Origin: Telluria beijingensis | GTDB taxonomy: Bacteria; Pseudomonadota; Gammaproteobacteria; Burkholderiales; Burkholderiaceae_D | Length of the DNA: 64,000 nucleotides | Assembly: GCF_030770395.1 (NCBI RefSeq) | Contig: NZ_CP132480.1 | Coordinates: forward strand, 1,351,335 to 1,415,334 | Reading direction: 5' to 3' | Shown: positions 31,922 through 41,707 of the stretch, piece by piece | Position numbering within the stretch: position 1 is the first letter of the stretch | Layout of the letters: every line of letters starts with the position of its first letter | Notes under the pieces: model-generated | Told to the model about the DNA's origin: nothing | The model's input: the letters and a program-made list of their open reading frames with translations, nothing else | Databases searched by the model: none | Made by a program: the position numbers and the translations under genes

Positions 31922-32512
31922 ATGAACCGACCTCACGACCCGACGTCCGGGATGGACGCCCTGGCCGCGCTGCGCGCCGCCACTTCCGAACGCCATGAAC
32001 GCCTCGACAGCGGCTTGCCGTTGTCCGGGCCGGCTCCCGATCTGAACGACTATGCCCAGCACCTGACGCTGGTGCGCGACTGGCTGGCGCCGCTGCAGGC
32101 CTGGCTGGACGGGTTCGCCGATGGCCCGCAAATCGTGCTGCCGGCGGTCGAGCGGCTGGCGCTGATCGATGCCGATCTCGCCGAGCCCGGCATGCCCGCG
32201 CCGCGTACGGCGGCCTTGTCCGACCCCTTGCCGCTGGACGCCAGCGCCGCTTATCGCTGGGGCGTGGCGTATGTGATCGAAGGCTCGCAACTGGGCGGCA
32301 AGGTGTTGTATGGGAAGTTGGCCGAGCCGCTGGCGCCGCATCCCTTGCGTTATTTGCGTGGGGCGGATGAAGGGCCTGGTCCGCGTTGGCGCGCCTTCAT
32401 GCTGGCGTTGAAAGAACACGTGAAGTCGCCCGACGAGATCGCGGATGCATGCGCGGGGGCGTGCGCGGCGTTTGACAGTATCCTGGGACTGAGTGTCGAC
32501 AAATCGGCGTAA
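31922..32512 (+). CDS. bphO: biliverdin-producing haem oxygenase (BphO type)
   Basis: Cleaves haem to biliverdin, iron and CO. The 196-residue protein has the N-terminal haem-ligand region (SERHERLDSGLPL, H25 the likely axial ligand) and the distal-helix signature YRWGVAYVIEGSQLGGKVLY. BphO genes often neighbour a bacteriophytochrome, but none is in this window; iron release or an unlinked phytochrome are alternatives. It lies 28 bp after greB, possibly in the same transcript. Confidence 0.88.
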   Translation: MNRPHDPTSGMDALAALRAATSERHERLDSGLPLSGPAPDLNDYAQHLTLVRDWLAPLQAWLDGFADGPQIVLPAVERLALIDADLAEPGMPAPRTAALSDPLPLDASAAYRWGVAYVIEGSQLGGKVLYGKLAEPLAPHPLRYLRGADEGPGPRWRAFMLALKEHVKSPDEIADACAGACAAFDSILGLSVDKSA

Positions 32513-32534
32513 TGACGACCCGCTCCCCCAGCAC

Positions 32535-32561
32535 GTCGTTACCGCCACTGGAGGTAACGAC
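32535..32561. repeat. hairpin after bphO
   Basis: GTCGTTACC (32535-32543) and GGTAACGAC (32553-32561) form a perfect 9-bp stem with a 9-base loop, 22 bp after the bphO stop. No T-run follows on the plus strand. It adjoins the long inverted repeat element and may be part of it or a weak terminator. Confidence 0.5.
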
Positions 32562-32660
32562 TTCCCGCGCAGGCGGGAACCCAAGTTTGCTTGAGCAGCT
32601 ACTACGCTCGACTTCCATGTGATGCGACGAACATGGGTACCCGCCTGCGCGGGTACGACG
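32558..32660. repeat. intergenic inverted-repeat element, copy 1 (diverged)
   Basis: Two inverted arms built on the unit CGTTCCCGCGCAGGCGGGAACCCAAGT. Left arm 32558-32588; right arm about 32631-32660, which reads GGGTACCCGCCTGCGCGGGT and so differs from the other copies. It lies between the convergent bphO and spoT genes, where a hairpin could act as a two-way transcription or mRNA-stability barrier. Two further copies are at 36021-36106 and 62785-62888. Confidence 0.75.
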
Positions 32661-32682
32661 TGCGTAGGAGGGTCACCGTATA

Positions 32683-34923
32683 TTACGCCCGCTCGCGCTC
32701 TACCCTGTTCACCCCAGCCACCCGGCGCAAATTGCGAATCAACTGCGCCAGATGCACCCGATCCTTGATCTGGATCGTGAAGCGCAGCTGCGTCATGCTG
32801 TGCTCGTCATCCTCGTCCATGCCAACATAAGTGATGTTGGCGTCCGACTCGCCGATCTCGGCCGCCACGCGGGCGAGGATGCCTTTTTCGTTGTTGATCA
32901 ACAGGCGGATGCGGCAGTCGAAGCGGCGGTTGAGGTCGTCGCCCCATTGCACGGCGATCCAGCGATCCGGCTCCTTGGCGCGGATGCGCTTGGCCGGCAG
33001 GCAGTCGCAGGTATGGACCACCAGCGCCTGGTCGCGCCGCAGCTGGCCGGTGATCTGGTCGCCCGGGATCGGCAGGCAGCACGGCGCCAGCTGCACCGCC
33101 ACGCCTTCGCTGCCATAGATCGTGACCGGCGCGATCTCGCTCGACGGCAGCGGCTTGTGCGAGGGCAGCAGGTCGGGGTCGCCTTCCATCAGGCCGAAGA
33201 TGTGGCGCGCCACCAGGGCCGGCATGCGCTTGCCGATGCCGACATCGGCATACATCTCGTCCATCGAGTTGGCCGAGGTCTCGGCCAGCAGGCGTTCGAT
33301 GACGGCGTCCGGCAGCTCGGGCTTGATATTGCGCACCGCCAGCGCCTGCGCCAGCAGCTCCTGGCCCAGTTCGACCGATTCGTTGACGTCCACCGCGCGC
33401 AGGTGGTGGCGGATCGCCGAGCGCGCTTTGCCGGTGCGGACGAACGTGAGCCAGGTCGGGCTCGGGCGCGATTCGGGATCGGTGATGATCTCGACGATGT
33501 CGCCATTGTGCAGCTCGGTGCGCAGCGGCTGTTCTTCGTTATTGATCCTGACGCCGACCGTGTGGTCGCCGATGCCGGTGTGGATCGTGTAGGCGAAGTC
33601 GAGCGCCGTGGCGCCGCGCGGCAGGGCGATGATCTTCGACTTGGGCGTGAACACATAGACCGAATCGGGGAACAGGTCGACTTTCACATGTTCCAGGAAT
33701 TCGGCCGAGTCGCCCGTTTGCTGCTGGATGTCGAGCAGCGACTGCAGCCAGGCATGGGTGCGGTGCTGCAGGTCGGAGATGTTCGAATCGCCGGTCTTGT
33801 ACAGCCAATGCGCCGCCACGCCGCTCTCGGCGGTGCGGTGCATCTCCTGGGTGCGGATCTGGAATTCGACCGGGGTGCCGTAGGGGCCGATCAGGGTGGT
33901 GTGCAGCGACTGGTAGCCGTTGATCTTGCCGATCGCGATATAGTCCTTGAACTTGCCCGGCATCGGCTTGTACAGGGCGTGCAGGGTGCCGAGCGCCACA
34001 TAACAGTTGGGCACGCTGTCGACGACGACGCGGAAACCGTACACGTCCAGCACCTGCGAGAACGACAGGTGCTTGTTGCGCATCTTTTTATAGATGCCGT
34101 ACAGCGTCTTTTCGCGGCCGTCGACTTCGAACTGCAGGCCGCTCGACGCCAGCTGGGCCTTGACCGCCTCGAGGATCTTCTTGACCACTTCGCGGCGGTT
34201 GCCGCGCGCGGCCTTGATCGCTTTCGACAGGGTCTGGTAGCGCAGCGGATACAGGTGCGAGAACGACAGGTCTTGCAGCTCCCGGTAGATGTTGTTGAGG
34301 CCGAGGCGGTGGGCGATCGGCACATACACTTCCATCGTCTCGCCGGCGATGCGGCGCTTCTTGGCCGGCACCATGACGCCCAGCGTGCGCATATTGTGCA
34401 GCCGGTCGGCGAGTTTGATCAGGATCACACGCACGTCGGATGCCATCGCCAGCAGCATCTTGCGGAAATTCTCGGCCTGCGCTTCGAGCTGGCTCTGGAA
34501 CTCGATCTTCTCGAGCTTGGACAGGCCGTCGACGAGGTTGGCGACCTGGGCGCCGAAGCGCTCGATCAGTTCGTCTTTCTTGACGTCCTGGTCTTCGATC
34601 ACGTCGTGCAGCAGGGCGGCCATGATGGCTTGCGCATCGAGCTTCCACTCGGCGCAGATCTCGGCGACGGCGATCGGATGGGAGATATAAGGTTCGCCCG
34701 ACTTGCGGACCTGGCCCAGGTGCATCTCGTCGGAGAAGCGGTAGGCTTCCTTGACCTTCTTGAGTTCGGCGGGCGTGAGGTATTCGGACAGCTTCGCGAT
34801 CAGCTGCGTGACCGAAGCGACGCCAGGTGCGACTGGTTCGACATAGTCCGGCGGACGATTGTCGGCGCGCCTCTCGCGAGGAACGGGGTTGCGTGGATTG
34901 GTCGAATCTGGAGACAGGTTCAT
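32683..34923 (-). CDS. spoT: bifunctional (p)ppGpp synthetase/hydrolase SpoT
   Basis: Makes and degrades the alarmone (p)ppGpp. The 746-residue product has, in order: the HD hydrolase (AALLHDVIEDQD, with RLHNMRTL further on), the synthetase domain (GREKTLYGIYKKMRNKHLSF, NGYQSLHTTLIGPYG), TGS (VYVFTPKSKIIALPRGATAL) and a C-terminal ACT domain. The intact HD identifies SpoT/Rel rather than hydrolase-dead RelA. ATG 34923 (MNLSPDSTN) is chosen over an upstream start at 34989. It follows gmk and rpoZ on the same strand in the conserved order. Confidence 0.96.
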   Translation of the reverse strand: MNLSPDSTNPRNPVPRERRADNRPPDYVEPVAPGVASVTQLIAKLSEYLTPAELKKVKEAYRFSDEMHLGQVRKSGEPYISHPIAVAEICAEWKLDAQAIMAALLHDVIEDQDVKKDELIERFGAQVANLVDGLSKLEKIEFQSQLEAQAENFRKMLLAMASDVRVILIKLADRLHNMRTLGVMVPAKKRRIAGETMEVYVPIAHRLGLNNIYRELQDLSFSHLYPLRYQTLSKAIKAARGNRREVVKKILEAVKAQLASSGLQFEVDGREKTLYGIYKKMRNKHLSFSQVLDVYGFRVVVDSVPNCYVALGTLHALYKPMPGKFKDYIAIGKINGYQSLHTTLIGPYGTPVEFQIRTQEMHRTAESGVAAHWLYKTGDSNISDLQHRTHAWLQSLLDIQQQTGDSAEFLEHVKVDLFPDSVYVFTPKSKIIALPRGATALDFAYTIHTGIGDHTVGVRINNEEQPLRTELHNGDIVEIITDPESRPSPTWLTFVRTGKARSAIRHHLRAVDVNESVELGQELLAQALAVRNIKPELPDAVIERLLAETSANSMDEMYADVGIGKRMPALVARHIFGLMEGDPDLLPSHKPLPSSEIAPVTIYGSEGVAVQLAPCCLPIPGDQITGQLRRDQALVVHTCDCLPAKRIRAKEPDRWIAVQWGDDLNRRFDCRIRLLINNEKGILARVAAEIGESDANITYVGMDEDDEHSMTQLRFTIQIKDRVHLAQLIRNLRRVAGVNRVERERA

Positions 34924-35009
34924 TACGTTAATCGTCAAGCCGTAGTAGGAACAGAATAACAGAAGACGGGATAACGCTAATCCAGGCAACCCCGAAGGGA
35001 TTCACCAAA

Positions 35010-35213
35010 TTACATCGGCACTTTTTTCAGCATTTCCAGACCGACCTTGCCGGCGGCGATTTCGCGCAGTGCGACGACGGTCGGCTTGTCCTTGGCTTCG
35101 ACTTTCGGGGTGTGGCCTTGCAGCAACTGACGAGCACGGTAGGTAGCGGCCAGGGTCAGCTGGAAGCGGTTCGGGACGTTCTTGAGGCAGTCTTCGATGG
35201 TGATGCGGGCCAT
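35010..35213 (-). CDS. rpoZ: RNA polymerase omega subunit RpoZ
   Basis: A 67-residue omega subunit that aids assembly of RNA polymerase and takes part in the ppGpp-binding site. The conserved core [19 protein letters not shown] and [14 protein letters not shown] is unmistakable. It sits between gmk and spoT, the standard proteobacterial arrangement, linking polymerase and alarmone genes. ATG 35213 is used; a longer frame reaches 35267. Confidence 0.97.
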   Translation of the reverse strand: MARITIEDCLKNVPNRFQLTLAATYRARQLLQGHTPKVEAKDKPTVVALREIAAGKVGLEMLKKVPM

Positions 35214-35297
35214 GTGTGTGCTCCTGATATGCAAAAAATTCAGTGTAAAACGCGGGGACAACGACAACGGTGAAAGCGCGCCACATTGGCGCGCTGA

Positions 35298-35945
35298 TCA
35301 GGATTGAGGTTGATGCGCGTGGATTCCCAGCTGGGCAAACAGCGTAGCGTTGCGGGCAGCCTGTTGGGCGAACCGGCAGCGTGTCGCTTTGACAATCGCC
35401 TGCAGTTCGGCCAGGGCGACGTTAAACTCTTCGTTGATGATAGCATATTCGAACTCCGGCGCGTGCGCCATCTCGCCGCCGGCCGCCAGCAGGCGGCGCG
35501 TGATGATGTGCGGTTCGTCGGTGCCGCGCTTGTGCAGGCGCTCTTCCAGCGCCTCGATCGACGGCGGCAAAATGAAGATACCGGCCGCTTCCGGGAACAG
35601 TTTCTTCACCTGACGTGCGCCCTGCCAGTCGATCTCGAGCAGGATGTCGGTGCCGTTCTTCATCTCGTGTTCGACGGTCAGGCGGCTCGTGCCGTAGTAA
35701 TTACCGTGCACCTCGGCCCATTCCAGGAATTCGCCGCGTTCGGCGCGGGTGACGAAATCCTCGGCGCTCGTGAAGTGGTAGTGCTCGCCATCCTGCTCGC
35801 CCGGGCGCGGCTGGCGGGTCGTGGTCGAGATCGACAGCTTGATGCCGGGTTCCAGGGCCAGCAGGGCATTGACCAGGCTCGACTTGCCGGCGCCGGACGG
35901 GGCGGCGACGATGAACAGGCTGCCGGAGAAGGCGTGTGGGAGCAT
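35298..35945 (-). CDS. gmk: guanylate kinase
   Basis: Converts GMP to GDP with ATP. The 215-residue enzyme shows the P-loop SGAGKSS, the GMP-binding [17 protein letters not shown] and the lid region ([20 protein letters not shown]). Length is normal. ATG 35945 (MLPHAFSGS) begins ahead of the P-loop and is preferred over 35987. It leads the gmk-rpoZ-spoT run. Confidence 0.97.
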   Translation of the reverse strand: MLPHAFSGSLFIVAAPSGAGKSSLVNALLALEPGIKLSISTTTRQPRPGEQDGEHYHFTSAEDFVTRAERGEFLEWAEVHGNYYGTSRLTVEHEMKNGTDILLEIDWQGARQVKKLFPEAAGIFILPPSIEALEERLHKRGTDEPHIITRRLLAAGGEMAHAPEFEYAIINEEFNVALAELQAIVKATRCRFAQQAARNATLFAQLGIHAHQPQS

Positions 35946-36020
35946 GGGAAATCCTTTGTTAAACCGTTTTGCCGCGCATTCGATCATGCGGCGGCAGTGA
36001 TAATTACGCTAGCATAAATA

Positions 36021-36106
36021 CGTCGTTCCCGCGCAGGCGGGAACCCAAGTTTTTGGCGTCTCGATAACGCTTGCAAACTTAGGTTCCCGCCTGCGCGGGA
36101 ACGACG
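36021..36106. repeat. intergenic inverted-repeat element, copy 2
   Basis: An 86-bp element of two 32-bp arms (36021-36052 and 36075-36106) inverted around a 22-bp centre; the arms match at 31 of 32 positions. The arm begins CGTCGTTCCCGCGCAGGCGG and continues GAACCCAAGTTT. It fills the gap between gmk and yicC, which are on the same strand, so transcripts would contain a very stable hairpin. Confidence 0.85.
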
Positions 36107-36157
36107 GTGTTGAGACTGACAAAAAAATAAATTCAGGTGCTGAACAACGTCAGCCGA

Positions 36158-37060
36158 TTACTCCAGATTCTGCACCTGCTCCCGCATCTGCTCGATGAGC
36201 AATTTGAGCTCCATCGACGCATCGGCCAACTCCTTGACCGACGCCTTGGCGCCGAGCGTATTGGCCTCGCGGTTCAGTTCCTGCATCATGAAGTCGAGGC
36301 GCTTGCCGACCTGGCCGCCTTTTTTCAGGATGTGCCGGGTTTCATTCAGGTGGGCCGACAACCGCGACAGTTCTTCCGACACGTCGATCCGGATGCCGTA
36401 CAGGGTAACTTCCTGGCGAATTCTTTCCAGCACTTCCTGGCGCGTGAGCGTCGACGGATTGCCGTGGCCGGCCAGCCCCAATGCATCCTGCATACGCTCG
36501 ACGGCCTTGTGCTGGAATTGCGAGATGACTTGCGGGATCAGCGGGGTGATGCGCTTGACGATCGCTTCCATCGCCTCGATGCGCGATTGCAGCATGGTCT
36601 CGAGCGCCGCGCCTTCGCGCTTGCGGCTGTCGACGAAGGCGGCGATGGTGGTGGCGGTGAGGGCGGCGACGTCCGCCTGCAGCGATTCCTGGCCGATTGT
36701 GGATTCTTCGATCACGCCGGGCCAGCGCAGCAGTTCAGCCACCGTCATCGGGGATGCCTGGGCAAAATGGCGGGTCACTTCGCCCTGCAGGCGGGCGAGG
36801 TCGGCCAGCAATTCCTGGTTCAGCGCCGACGAGCCGCCGCTGACCTTGCGGCCGAAGGACAGGCGCACCTCGACCTTGCCGCGCGTGATCGCGGCCATGA
36901 TCGCCGAACGCAGATCGGGTTCCAGCGCGCGCAATTCGTCATTGATGCGGAACTGCAGATCGAGGAAACGCGAGTTGACGCTCTTGATTTCGATCGTGAG
37001 GGTTCCGGCAGCGCCTTCGCTGGTGGCGACCGCATAACCTGTCATGCTTGAAATGCTCAA
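36158..37060 (-). CDS. yicC: YicC-family endoribonuclease
   Basis: YicC proteins are conserved RNases linked in E. coli to sRNA decay. The 300-residue product has the family N-terminus SMTGYAVATSEG, the block IEIKSVNSRFLDLQFRINDE and the C-terminal DUF1732 (FMMQELNREANTLGAKASV). I list the TTG start at 37060 because MSISSMTGYA matches how relatives begin; the ATG at 37045 is the alternative. It is divergent from the kinase gene with about 80 bp between. Confidence 0.9.
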   Translation of the reverse strand: MSISSMTGYAVATSEGAAGTLTIEIKSVNSRFLDLQFRINDELRALEPDLRSAIMAAITRGKVEVRLSFGRKVSGGSSALNQELLADLARLQGEVTRHFAQASPMTVAELLRWPGVIEESTIGQESLQADVAALTATTIAAFVDSRKREGAALETMLQSRIEAMEAIVKRITPLIPQVISQFQHKAVERMQDALGLAGHGNPSTLTRQEVLERIRQEVTLYGIRIDVSEELSRLSAHLNETRHILKKGGQVGKRLDFMMQELNREANTLGAKASVKELADASMELKLLIEQMREQVQNLE

Positions 37061-37139
37061 TGGGATCCCCGGTTTTTATTCTTTACAAAGCCGACATTTA
37101 TCCACACAATCGCCCTGTTTAGCAAGGAAACCCACTTGG

Positions 37140-38117
37140 ATGGCTGCACAGAATAACGCTCCCCTGCCCGATGGGCTGGACATTGCCGGATACCGCATTG
37201 TAAAGAAAATTGCGTCCGGTGGGTTCAGTATTGTTTACCTTGCCTATGACGGCGAGGGCAATGCGGTCGCCATCAAGGAGTATTTGCCGAGCGCGCTCGC
37301 GCTGCGCCAGCCGGGTGAATTGATCCCCGTGGTCGCCAAGCCGCACCTGGCCGTGTTCCGCATCGGGCTCAAGTGCTTTTTCGAAGAAGGCAGGGCGCTG
37401 GCGCGCATCGTGCACCCGAACGTGGTGCGGGTGCTGAACTTCTTCCGGGCCCACGATACCGTGTACATGGTCATGGCCTATGAATCCGGCCACTCGCTGC
37501 AAGAGCATATCGCGCGCGCCGCCGCCAAGGGCAGCCGCCCCGGCGAGCAGTTCGTGCGCAAGGTGTTTACGGGCGTGTGCGCCGGCCTGCGCGAAGTGCA
37601 TGCCAACAAGCTGCTGCACCTCGATCTCAAGCCGGCCAATATCTACCTGCGCACCGACGGTTCCCCTTTGCTGCTCGACTTCGGCGCCGCGCGCCAGACG
37701 CTGCACAGCGACGCGCCGATGCTGGCGCCGATGTACACGCCCGGCTTCGCCGCGCCCGAACTGTCCACGCGCGGCGCCAGCCTGGGACCATGGACCGATA
37801 TCTACAGCCTGGGCGCGGCCATGCTGGCCTGCATGAGCTGCGCCACGCCGCAATCGGTCGAGGCGCGCCGCGCCGACGACCGCCTGCTCGACCAGATCGA
37901 CCGGCTGGGCGGCAAATATTCGCCGGCGCTGATCGATCTCGTGCAATCCTGCCTGGCGCTCGATCCGCTCGCGCGTCCGCAGAGCGTGTTCGCGATCCAG
38001 AAGGCGCTGCAGGCCGTACCCGCGCAGCCGGCGGCGGCGCAGCCGCAGCCCGGCGCGCGCGCCGGCTGGCGCGGACTCGTCGACCGTCTCGGCGCCTTCG
38101 GGCGCGGCCAGGGGTAA
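37140..38117 (+). CDS. serine/threonine protein kinase (Hanks type)
   Basis: A 325-residue cytoplasmic kinase. Landmarks: glycine loop [12 protein letters not shown] (residues 25-36), K46 in AIKEY, catalytic [11 protein letters not shown] (D162, K164, N167) and DFG at 180-182, with the APE-like APELST further on. The HRD arginine is replaced by Leu, so it is a non-RD kinase. The tail after about residue 290 is Ala/Pro/Gln-rich and lacks a membrane helix or extracellular sensor. It starts at ATG 37140; the longer frame to 37044 is unlikely. The PP2C phosphatase gene follows after 2 bp. Confidence 0.92.
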   Translation: MAAQNNAPLPDGLDIAGYRIVKKIASGGFSIVYLAYDGEGNAVAIKEYLPSALALRQPGELIPVVAKPHLAVFRIGLKCFFEEGRALARIVHPNVVRVLNFFRAHDTVYMVMAYESGHSLQEHIARAAAKGSRPGEQFVRKVFTGVCAGLREVHANKLLHLDLKPANIYLRTDGSPLLLDFGAARQTLHSDAPMLAPMYTPGFAAPELSTRGASLGPWTDIYSLGAAMLACMSCATPQSVEARRADDRLLDQIDRLGGKYSPALIDLVQSCLALDPLARPQSVFAIQKALQAVPAQPAAAQPQPGARAGWRGLVDRLGAFGRGQG

Positions 38118-38119
38118 CC

Positions 38120-39046
38120 ATGCAATTTTCCGTCTACCAGCAAAGCCATATCGGCGGCCGCAAGGTCAACCAGGACCGCATGGGCTACTGCTTCACCCGC
38201 GACTCGCTGCTGCTCCTGCTGGCCGACGGCATGGGCGGCCACCAGAATGGCGAGATCGCCGCCACCATTGCGCTGCAGACGGTGTCGATGATGTTCCGCA
38301 TGCAGGCGCGTCCCTACGTGAAGCGGCCCGAGCGCTTCCTGGAAGAGGCGCTGCTGCAGGCCCACCACGATATCCAGGCTTACGCCGCCAAGCACGGCCT
38401 GCCCGAGATGCCGCGCACCACCGTGGTGGCCTGCCTGGTGCAGCACAACTGCGCCGTCTGGGCCCACGCCGGCGACTCGCGCCTGTACTGGGTGCGGCGC
38501 GACCAGGTGCTGGCGCGCACGCGCGACCATTCGCACTTCGAGTACCTGGTCGACCGCGGCCGCGCCGACCCGCGCGAACGCGCTACCCACCCCGACCGCA
38601 ACAAGCTGTACAACTGCCTGGGGGCCTCGAGCGCACCGAAGATCGCGCTGTCGCACCAGGTCAGCCTGCAGCCGGGCGACCTGCTGCTGCTGTGCTCCGA
38701 CGGCCTGTGGTCGATGCTGCCCGAGACCGAGATCGTCCACCGCCTGACCACGAACGGCGTGGTGCAGGCGGTGCCGGAACTGGTGCAGATGGCGGCCGCG
38801 GTCGGCGGCGCCCAGGCCGACAACACCACCGCGCTGGCCATCGCCTGGCAGGGCGCCGACACGCCGGGCGGCGAGCTCCCGAACGTGATCTCGACCCAGA
38901 TGCTGGGCGAGGACATGGTCAGGTCCACCATCGTCGCCGGCGATCCGGCGCCGGAGGGGGCGGAGGCCTTCGGCGACGACGATATCGAAAAAGCGATTGC
39001 CGAGATCCGTGCGGCGATCGAAAAATCATCCCAAGTCATCAAATAA
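38120..39046 (+). CDS. PP2C-family serine/threonine phosphatase
   Basis: A 308-residue PPM-type phosphatase. The metal-binding motifs are intact: VNQDR (16-20), [12 protein letters not shown] (34-44), [18 protein letters not shown] and QADNTTAL. It reverses the phosphorylation of the kinase encoded 2 bp upstream; the pair is surely co-expressed. The C-terminal 60 residues (acidic, with two Thr-rich stretches such as STQML and VRSTIV) are an extension that could itself be phosphorylated; that is a guess. The substrates are not visible; rph follows 26 bp later. Confidence 0.92.
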   Translation: MQFSVYQQSHIGGRKVNQDRMGYCFTRDSLLLLLADGMGGHQNGEIAATIALQTVSMMFRMQARPYVKRPERFLEEALLQAHHDIQAYAAKHGLPEMPRTTVVACLVQHNCAVWAHAGDSRLYWVRRDQVLARTRDHSHFEYLVDRGRADPRERATHPDRNKLYNCLGASSAPKIALSHQVSLQPGDLLLLCSDGLWSMLPETEIVHRLTTNGVVQAVPELVQMAAAVGGAQADNTTALAIAWQGADTPGGELPNVISTQMLGEDMVRSTIVAGDPAPEGAEAFGDDDIEKAIAEIRAAIEKSSQVIK

Positions 39047-39072
39047 GCAAGCAAACAAGAAAGAAGAGCACC

Positions 39073-39804
39073 ATGACATTTGAACAGCGCCCCAGTGGCC
39101 GCGCGGTCGACCAGCTGCGTCCAGTTTCCATCACGCGCAGCTATACCCGGCACGCCGAAGGCTCGGTGCTGATCGAGTTCGGCGACACCAAGGTGATCTG
39201 CACCGCCAGCATCGAAGAGAAGGTGCCGGGCTTCCTGAAAGGGAAGGGCCAGGGCTGGCTGACCGCCGAATACGGCATGCTGCCGCGTTCGACCCACTCG
39301 CGCATGGACCGCGAAGCCGCGCGCGGCAAGCAGAGCGGCCGCACCCAGGAAATCCAGCGCCTGATCGGGCGCTCGCTGCGCGCCGCGTTCGACCTGGAAG
39401 CCTTCGGCGAACGTACGCTGCACCTCGATTGCGACGTGATCCAGGCCGACGGCGGCACCCGCACCGCGGCCATCACCGGCGCGATGGTGGCGGCCCATGA
39501 TGCCTTCGGCAAGCTGGTGGCGGCCGGTCTCATTCCCGCGATCCCGGTGCGTCACTTCGTGGCGGCGGTATCGGTGGGCGTCTACCGCGGCATGCCGGTG
39601 CTCGACCTCGACTATCCCGAAGATTCCGGCTGCGACACCGATATGAACGTGGTGATGACCGATGCGGGGCACTTCATCGAAGTGCAGGGCACGGCCGAAG
39701 GCGCGGCCTTCGACCGCGCCGGCATGAACCGTTTGCTGGACCTGGCGCAGGCGGGTATTGCGGATTTGATTCATTTGCAAAAGCAGGCCTTGCGGCTGGA
39801 TTGA
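39073..39804 (+). CDS. rph: ribonuclease PH
   Basis: Phosphorolytic 3' exoribonuclease that trims tRNA precursors. The 243-residue enzyme matches the family in length and in blocks such as [37 protein letters not shown] and [19 protein letters not shown]. It is followed by rdgB, the common rph-rdgB neighbourhood. Confidence 0.97.
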   Translation: MTFEQRPSGRAVDQLRPVSITRSYTRHAEGSVLIEFGDTKVICTASIEEKVPGFLKGKGQGWLTAEYGMLPRSTHSRMDREAARGKQSGRTQEIQRLIGRSLRAAFDLEAFGERTLHLDCDVIQADGGTRTAAITGAMVAAHDAFGKLVAAGLIPAIPVRHFVAAVSVGVYRGMPVLDLDYPEDSGCDTDMNVVMTDAGHFIEVQGTAEGAAFDRAGMNRLLDLAQAGIADLIHLQKQALRLD

Positions 39805-39865
39805 CCGGCGCGAGCGGCGTGAAGCCGGTAAAATAGCCGGTTCATCCAATCCATCACGCATAGCC

Positions 39866-40456
<591 letters not shown>

Positions 40457-40471
40457 CGTGATTCCGCTGAA

Positions 40472-41707
40472 ATGATCCCGATTAAAGTCGCCGGCCCGAC
40501 GCCAAGCGAACCGCGTTCGCCGGCCACCGCCGCACTGCAATACCTGCAGCCGGGCGCCTTGAACCTGGCGGCCTTGCCGCCGCTGTCGCTATACGTCCAC
40601 TGGCCCTGGTGCGTGCGCAAATGCCCCTACTGCGATTTCAATTCGCACGAAGCGAAGGGAGAATTGCCCGAGCAGGCCTACCTGGACGCGCTGCGCCTCG
40701 ACCTGGAACAATCGCTGCCGCTGATCTGGGGCCGCAAGATCCATACCGTGTTCATCGGCGGCGGCACGCCGAGCCTGATGTCGGCCGCGGGGCTGGACCG
40801 TTTGATGTCCGACCTGCGCACCCTGCTGCCGCTGGAACTCGATGCCGAGATCACGATGGAAGCCAATCCCGGCACCTTCGAGGCCGAGCGTTTCAAAAGC
40901 TACCGCGAGAGCGGCATCAACCGCCTGTCGATCGGCATCCAGAGTTTCAACCCTGCGCACCTGAAGGCGCTTGGCCGCATCCATGACGGCGATGAAGCGC
41001 TGCGCGCGGTCGAGATCGCGAAGAACACCTTCGACAACTTCAACCTCGACCTGATGTACGCGCTGCCGTCGCAGACGCTCGACGAAGCGCGGCGCGACCT
41101 GGAGACGGCGCTGTCGTTCGCGCCGCCGCACCTGTCGCTCTACCACCTGACGATGGAACCGAACACGGTGTTCGCCAAGTACCCGCCGGCGCTGCCCGAC
41201 GACGACCTGAGCGCCGACATGCAGGACATGATCGCCGCGACGATGGGCGCCGCCGGCTACCAGCACTACGAAGTCTCGGCTTACGCCCAGCCGGGCCGGC
41301 GCGCGCGCCACAACCTGAACTACTGGCAGTTCGGCGATTACCTCGGCATCGGCGCCGGGGCGCACTCGAAGCTGTCGTTCCCGCACCGCGTGCTGCGCCA
41401 GGCGCGCTTCAAGCAGCCGGCATCCTTCATCGAGGCGGCGAATCGCGGCAATCCGGTGCAGGAAGAACACGAGATCGCGCGCGCCGACATGGGGTTCGAG
41501 TTCATGCTCAATGCGCTGCGCCTGACCGGCGGCTTCGATCCGAACCTGTTCGGCGAACGCACCGGCATGAATATCGGCGCGATCGCGAAGAAGCTGGACG
41601 AGGCCGAGGCCAAGGGGCTGATCTACCGCGACCACAAGCTGATCAAGCCGACCGAGATGGGGCAGCGTTTCTTGAATGACCTGCAGGAGATGTTCCTGGC
41701 CGATTGA
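40472..41707 (+). CDS. hemW: radical SAM haem chaperone HemW
   Basis: HemW inserts haem into respiratory proteins. The 411-residue product has the radical SAM cluster C47-x3-C51-x2-C54 (WCVRKCPYCDFNSH) and the family blocks FIGGGTPSLMSAAGLDRLM, RLSIGIQSFNPAHLKALGRI and HNLNYWQFGDYLGIGAGAHS. It carries about 35 extra N-terminal residues before YVHWPWC; an internal start is possible. It ends immediately before the convergent peptidase-like gene (no gap). Confidence 0.95.
   Translation: MIPIKVAGPTPSEPRSPATAALQYLQPGALNLAALPPLSLYVHWPWCVRKCPYCDFNSHEAKGELPEQAYLDALRLDLEQSLPLIWGRKIHTVFIGGGTPSLMSAAGLDRLMSDLRTLLPLELDAEITMEANPGTFEAERFKSYRESGINRLSIGIQSFNPAHLKALGRIHDGDEALRAVEIAKNTFDNFNLDLMYALPSQTLDEARRDLETALSFAPPHLSLYHLTMEPNTVFAKYPPALPDDDLSADMQDMIAATMGAAGYQHYEVSAYAQPGRRARHNLNYWQFGDYLGIGAGAHSKLSFPHRVLRQARFKQPASFIEAANRGNPVQEEHEIARADMGFEFMLNALRLTGGFDPNLFGERTGMNIGAIAKKLDEAEAKGLIYRDHKLIKPTEMGQRFLNDLQEMFLAD

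Noticed and set aside
32752..34959. 735-codon open frame on the plus strand
   Set aside because: Shadow of spoT, composed of Asp/Val/Gln/His-rich nonsense.
36021..36106. Possible CRISPR-like repeat
   Set aside because: Only two inverted arms, no direct-repeat/spacer periodicity and no cas gene nearby.
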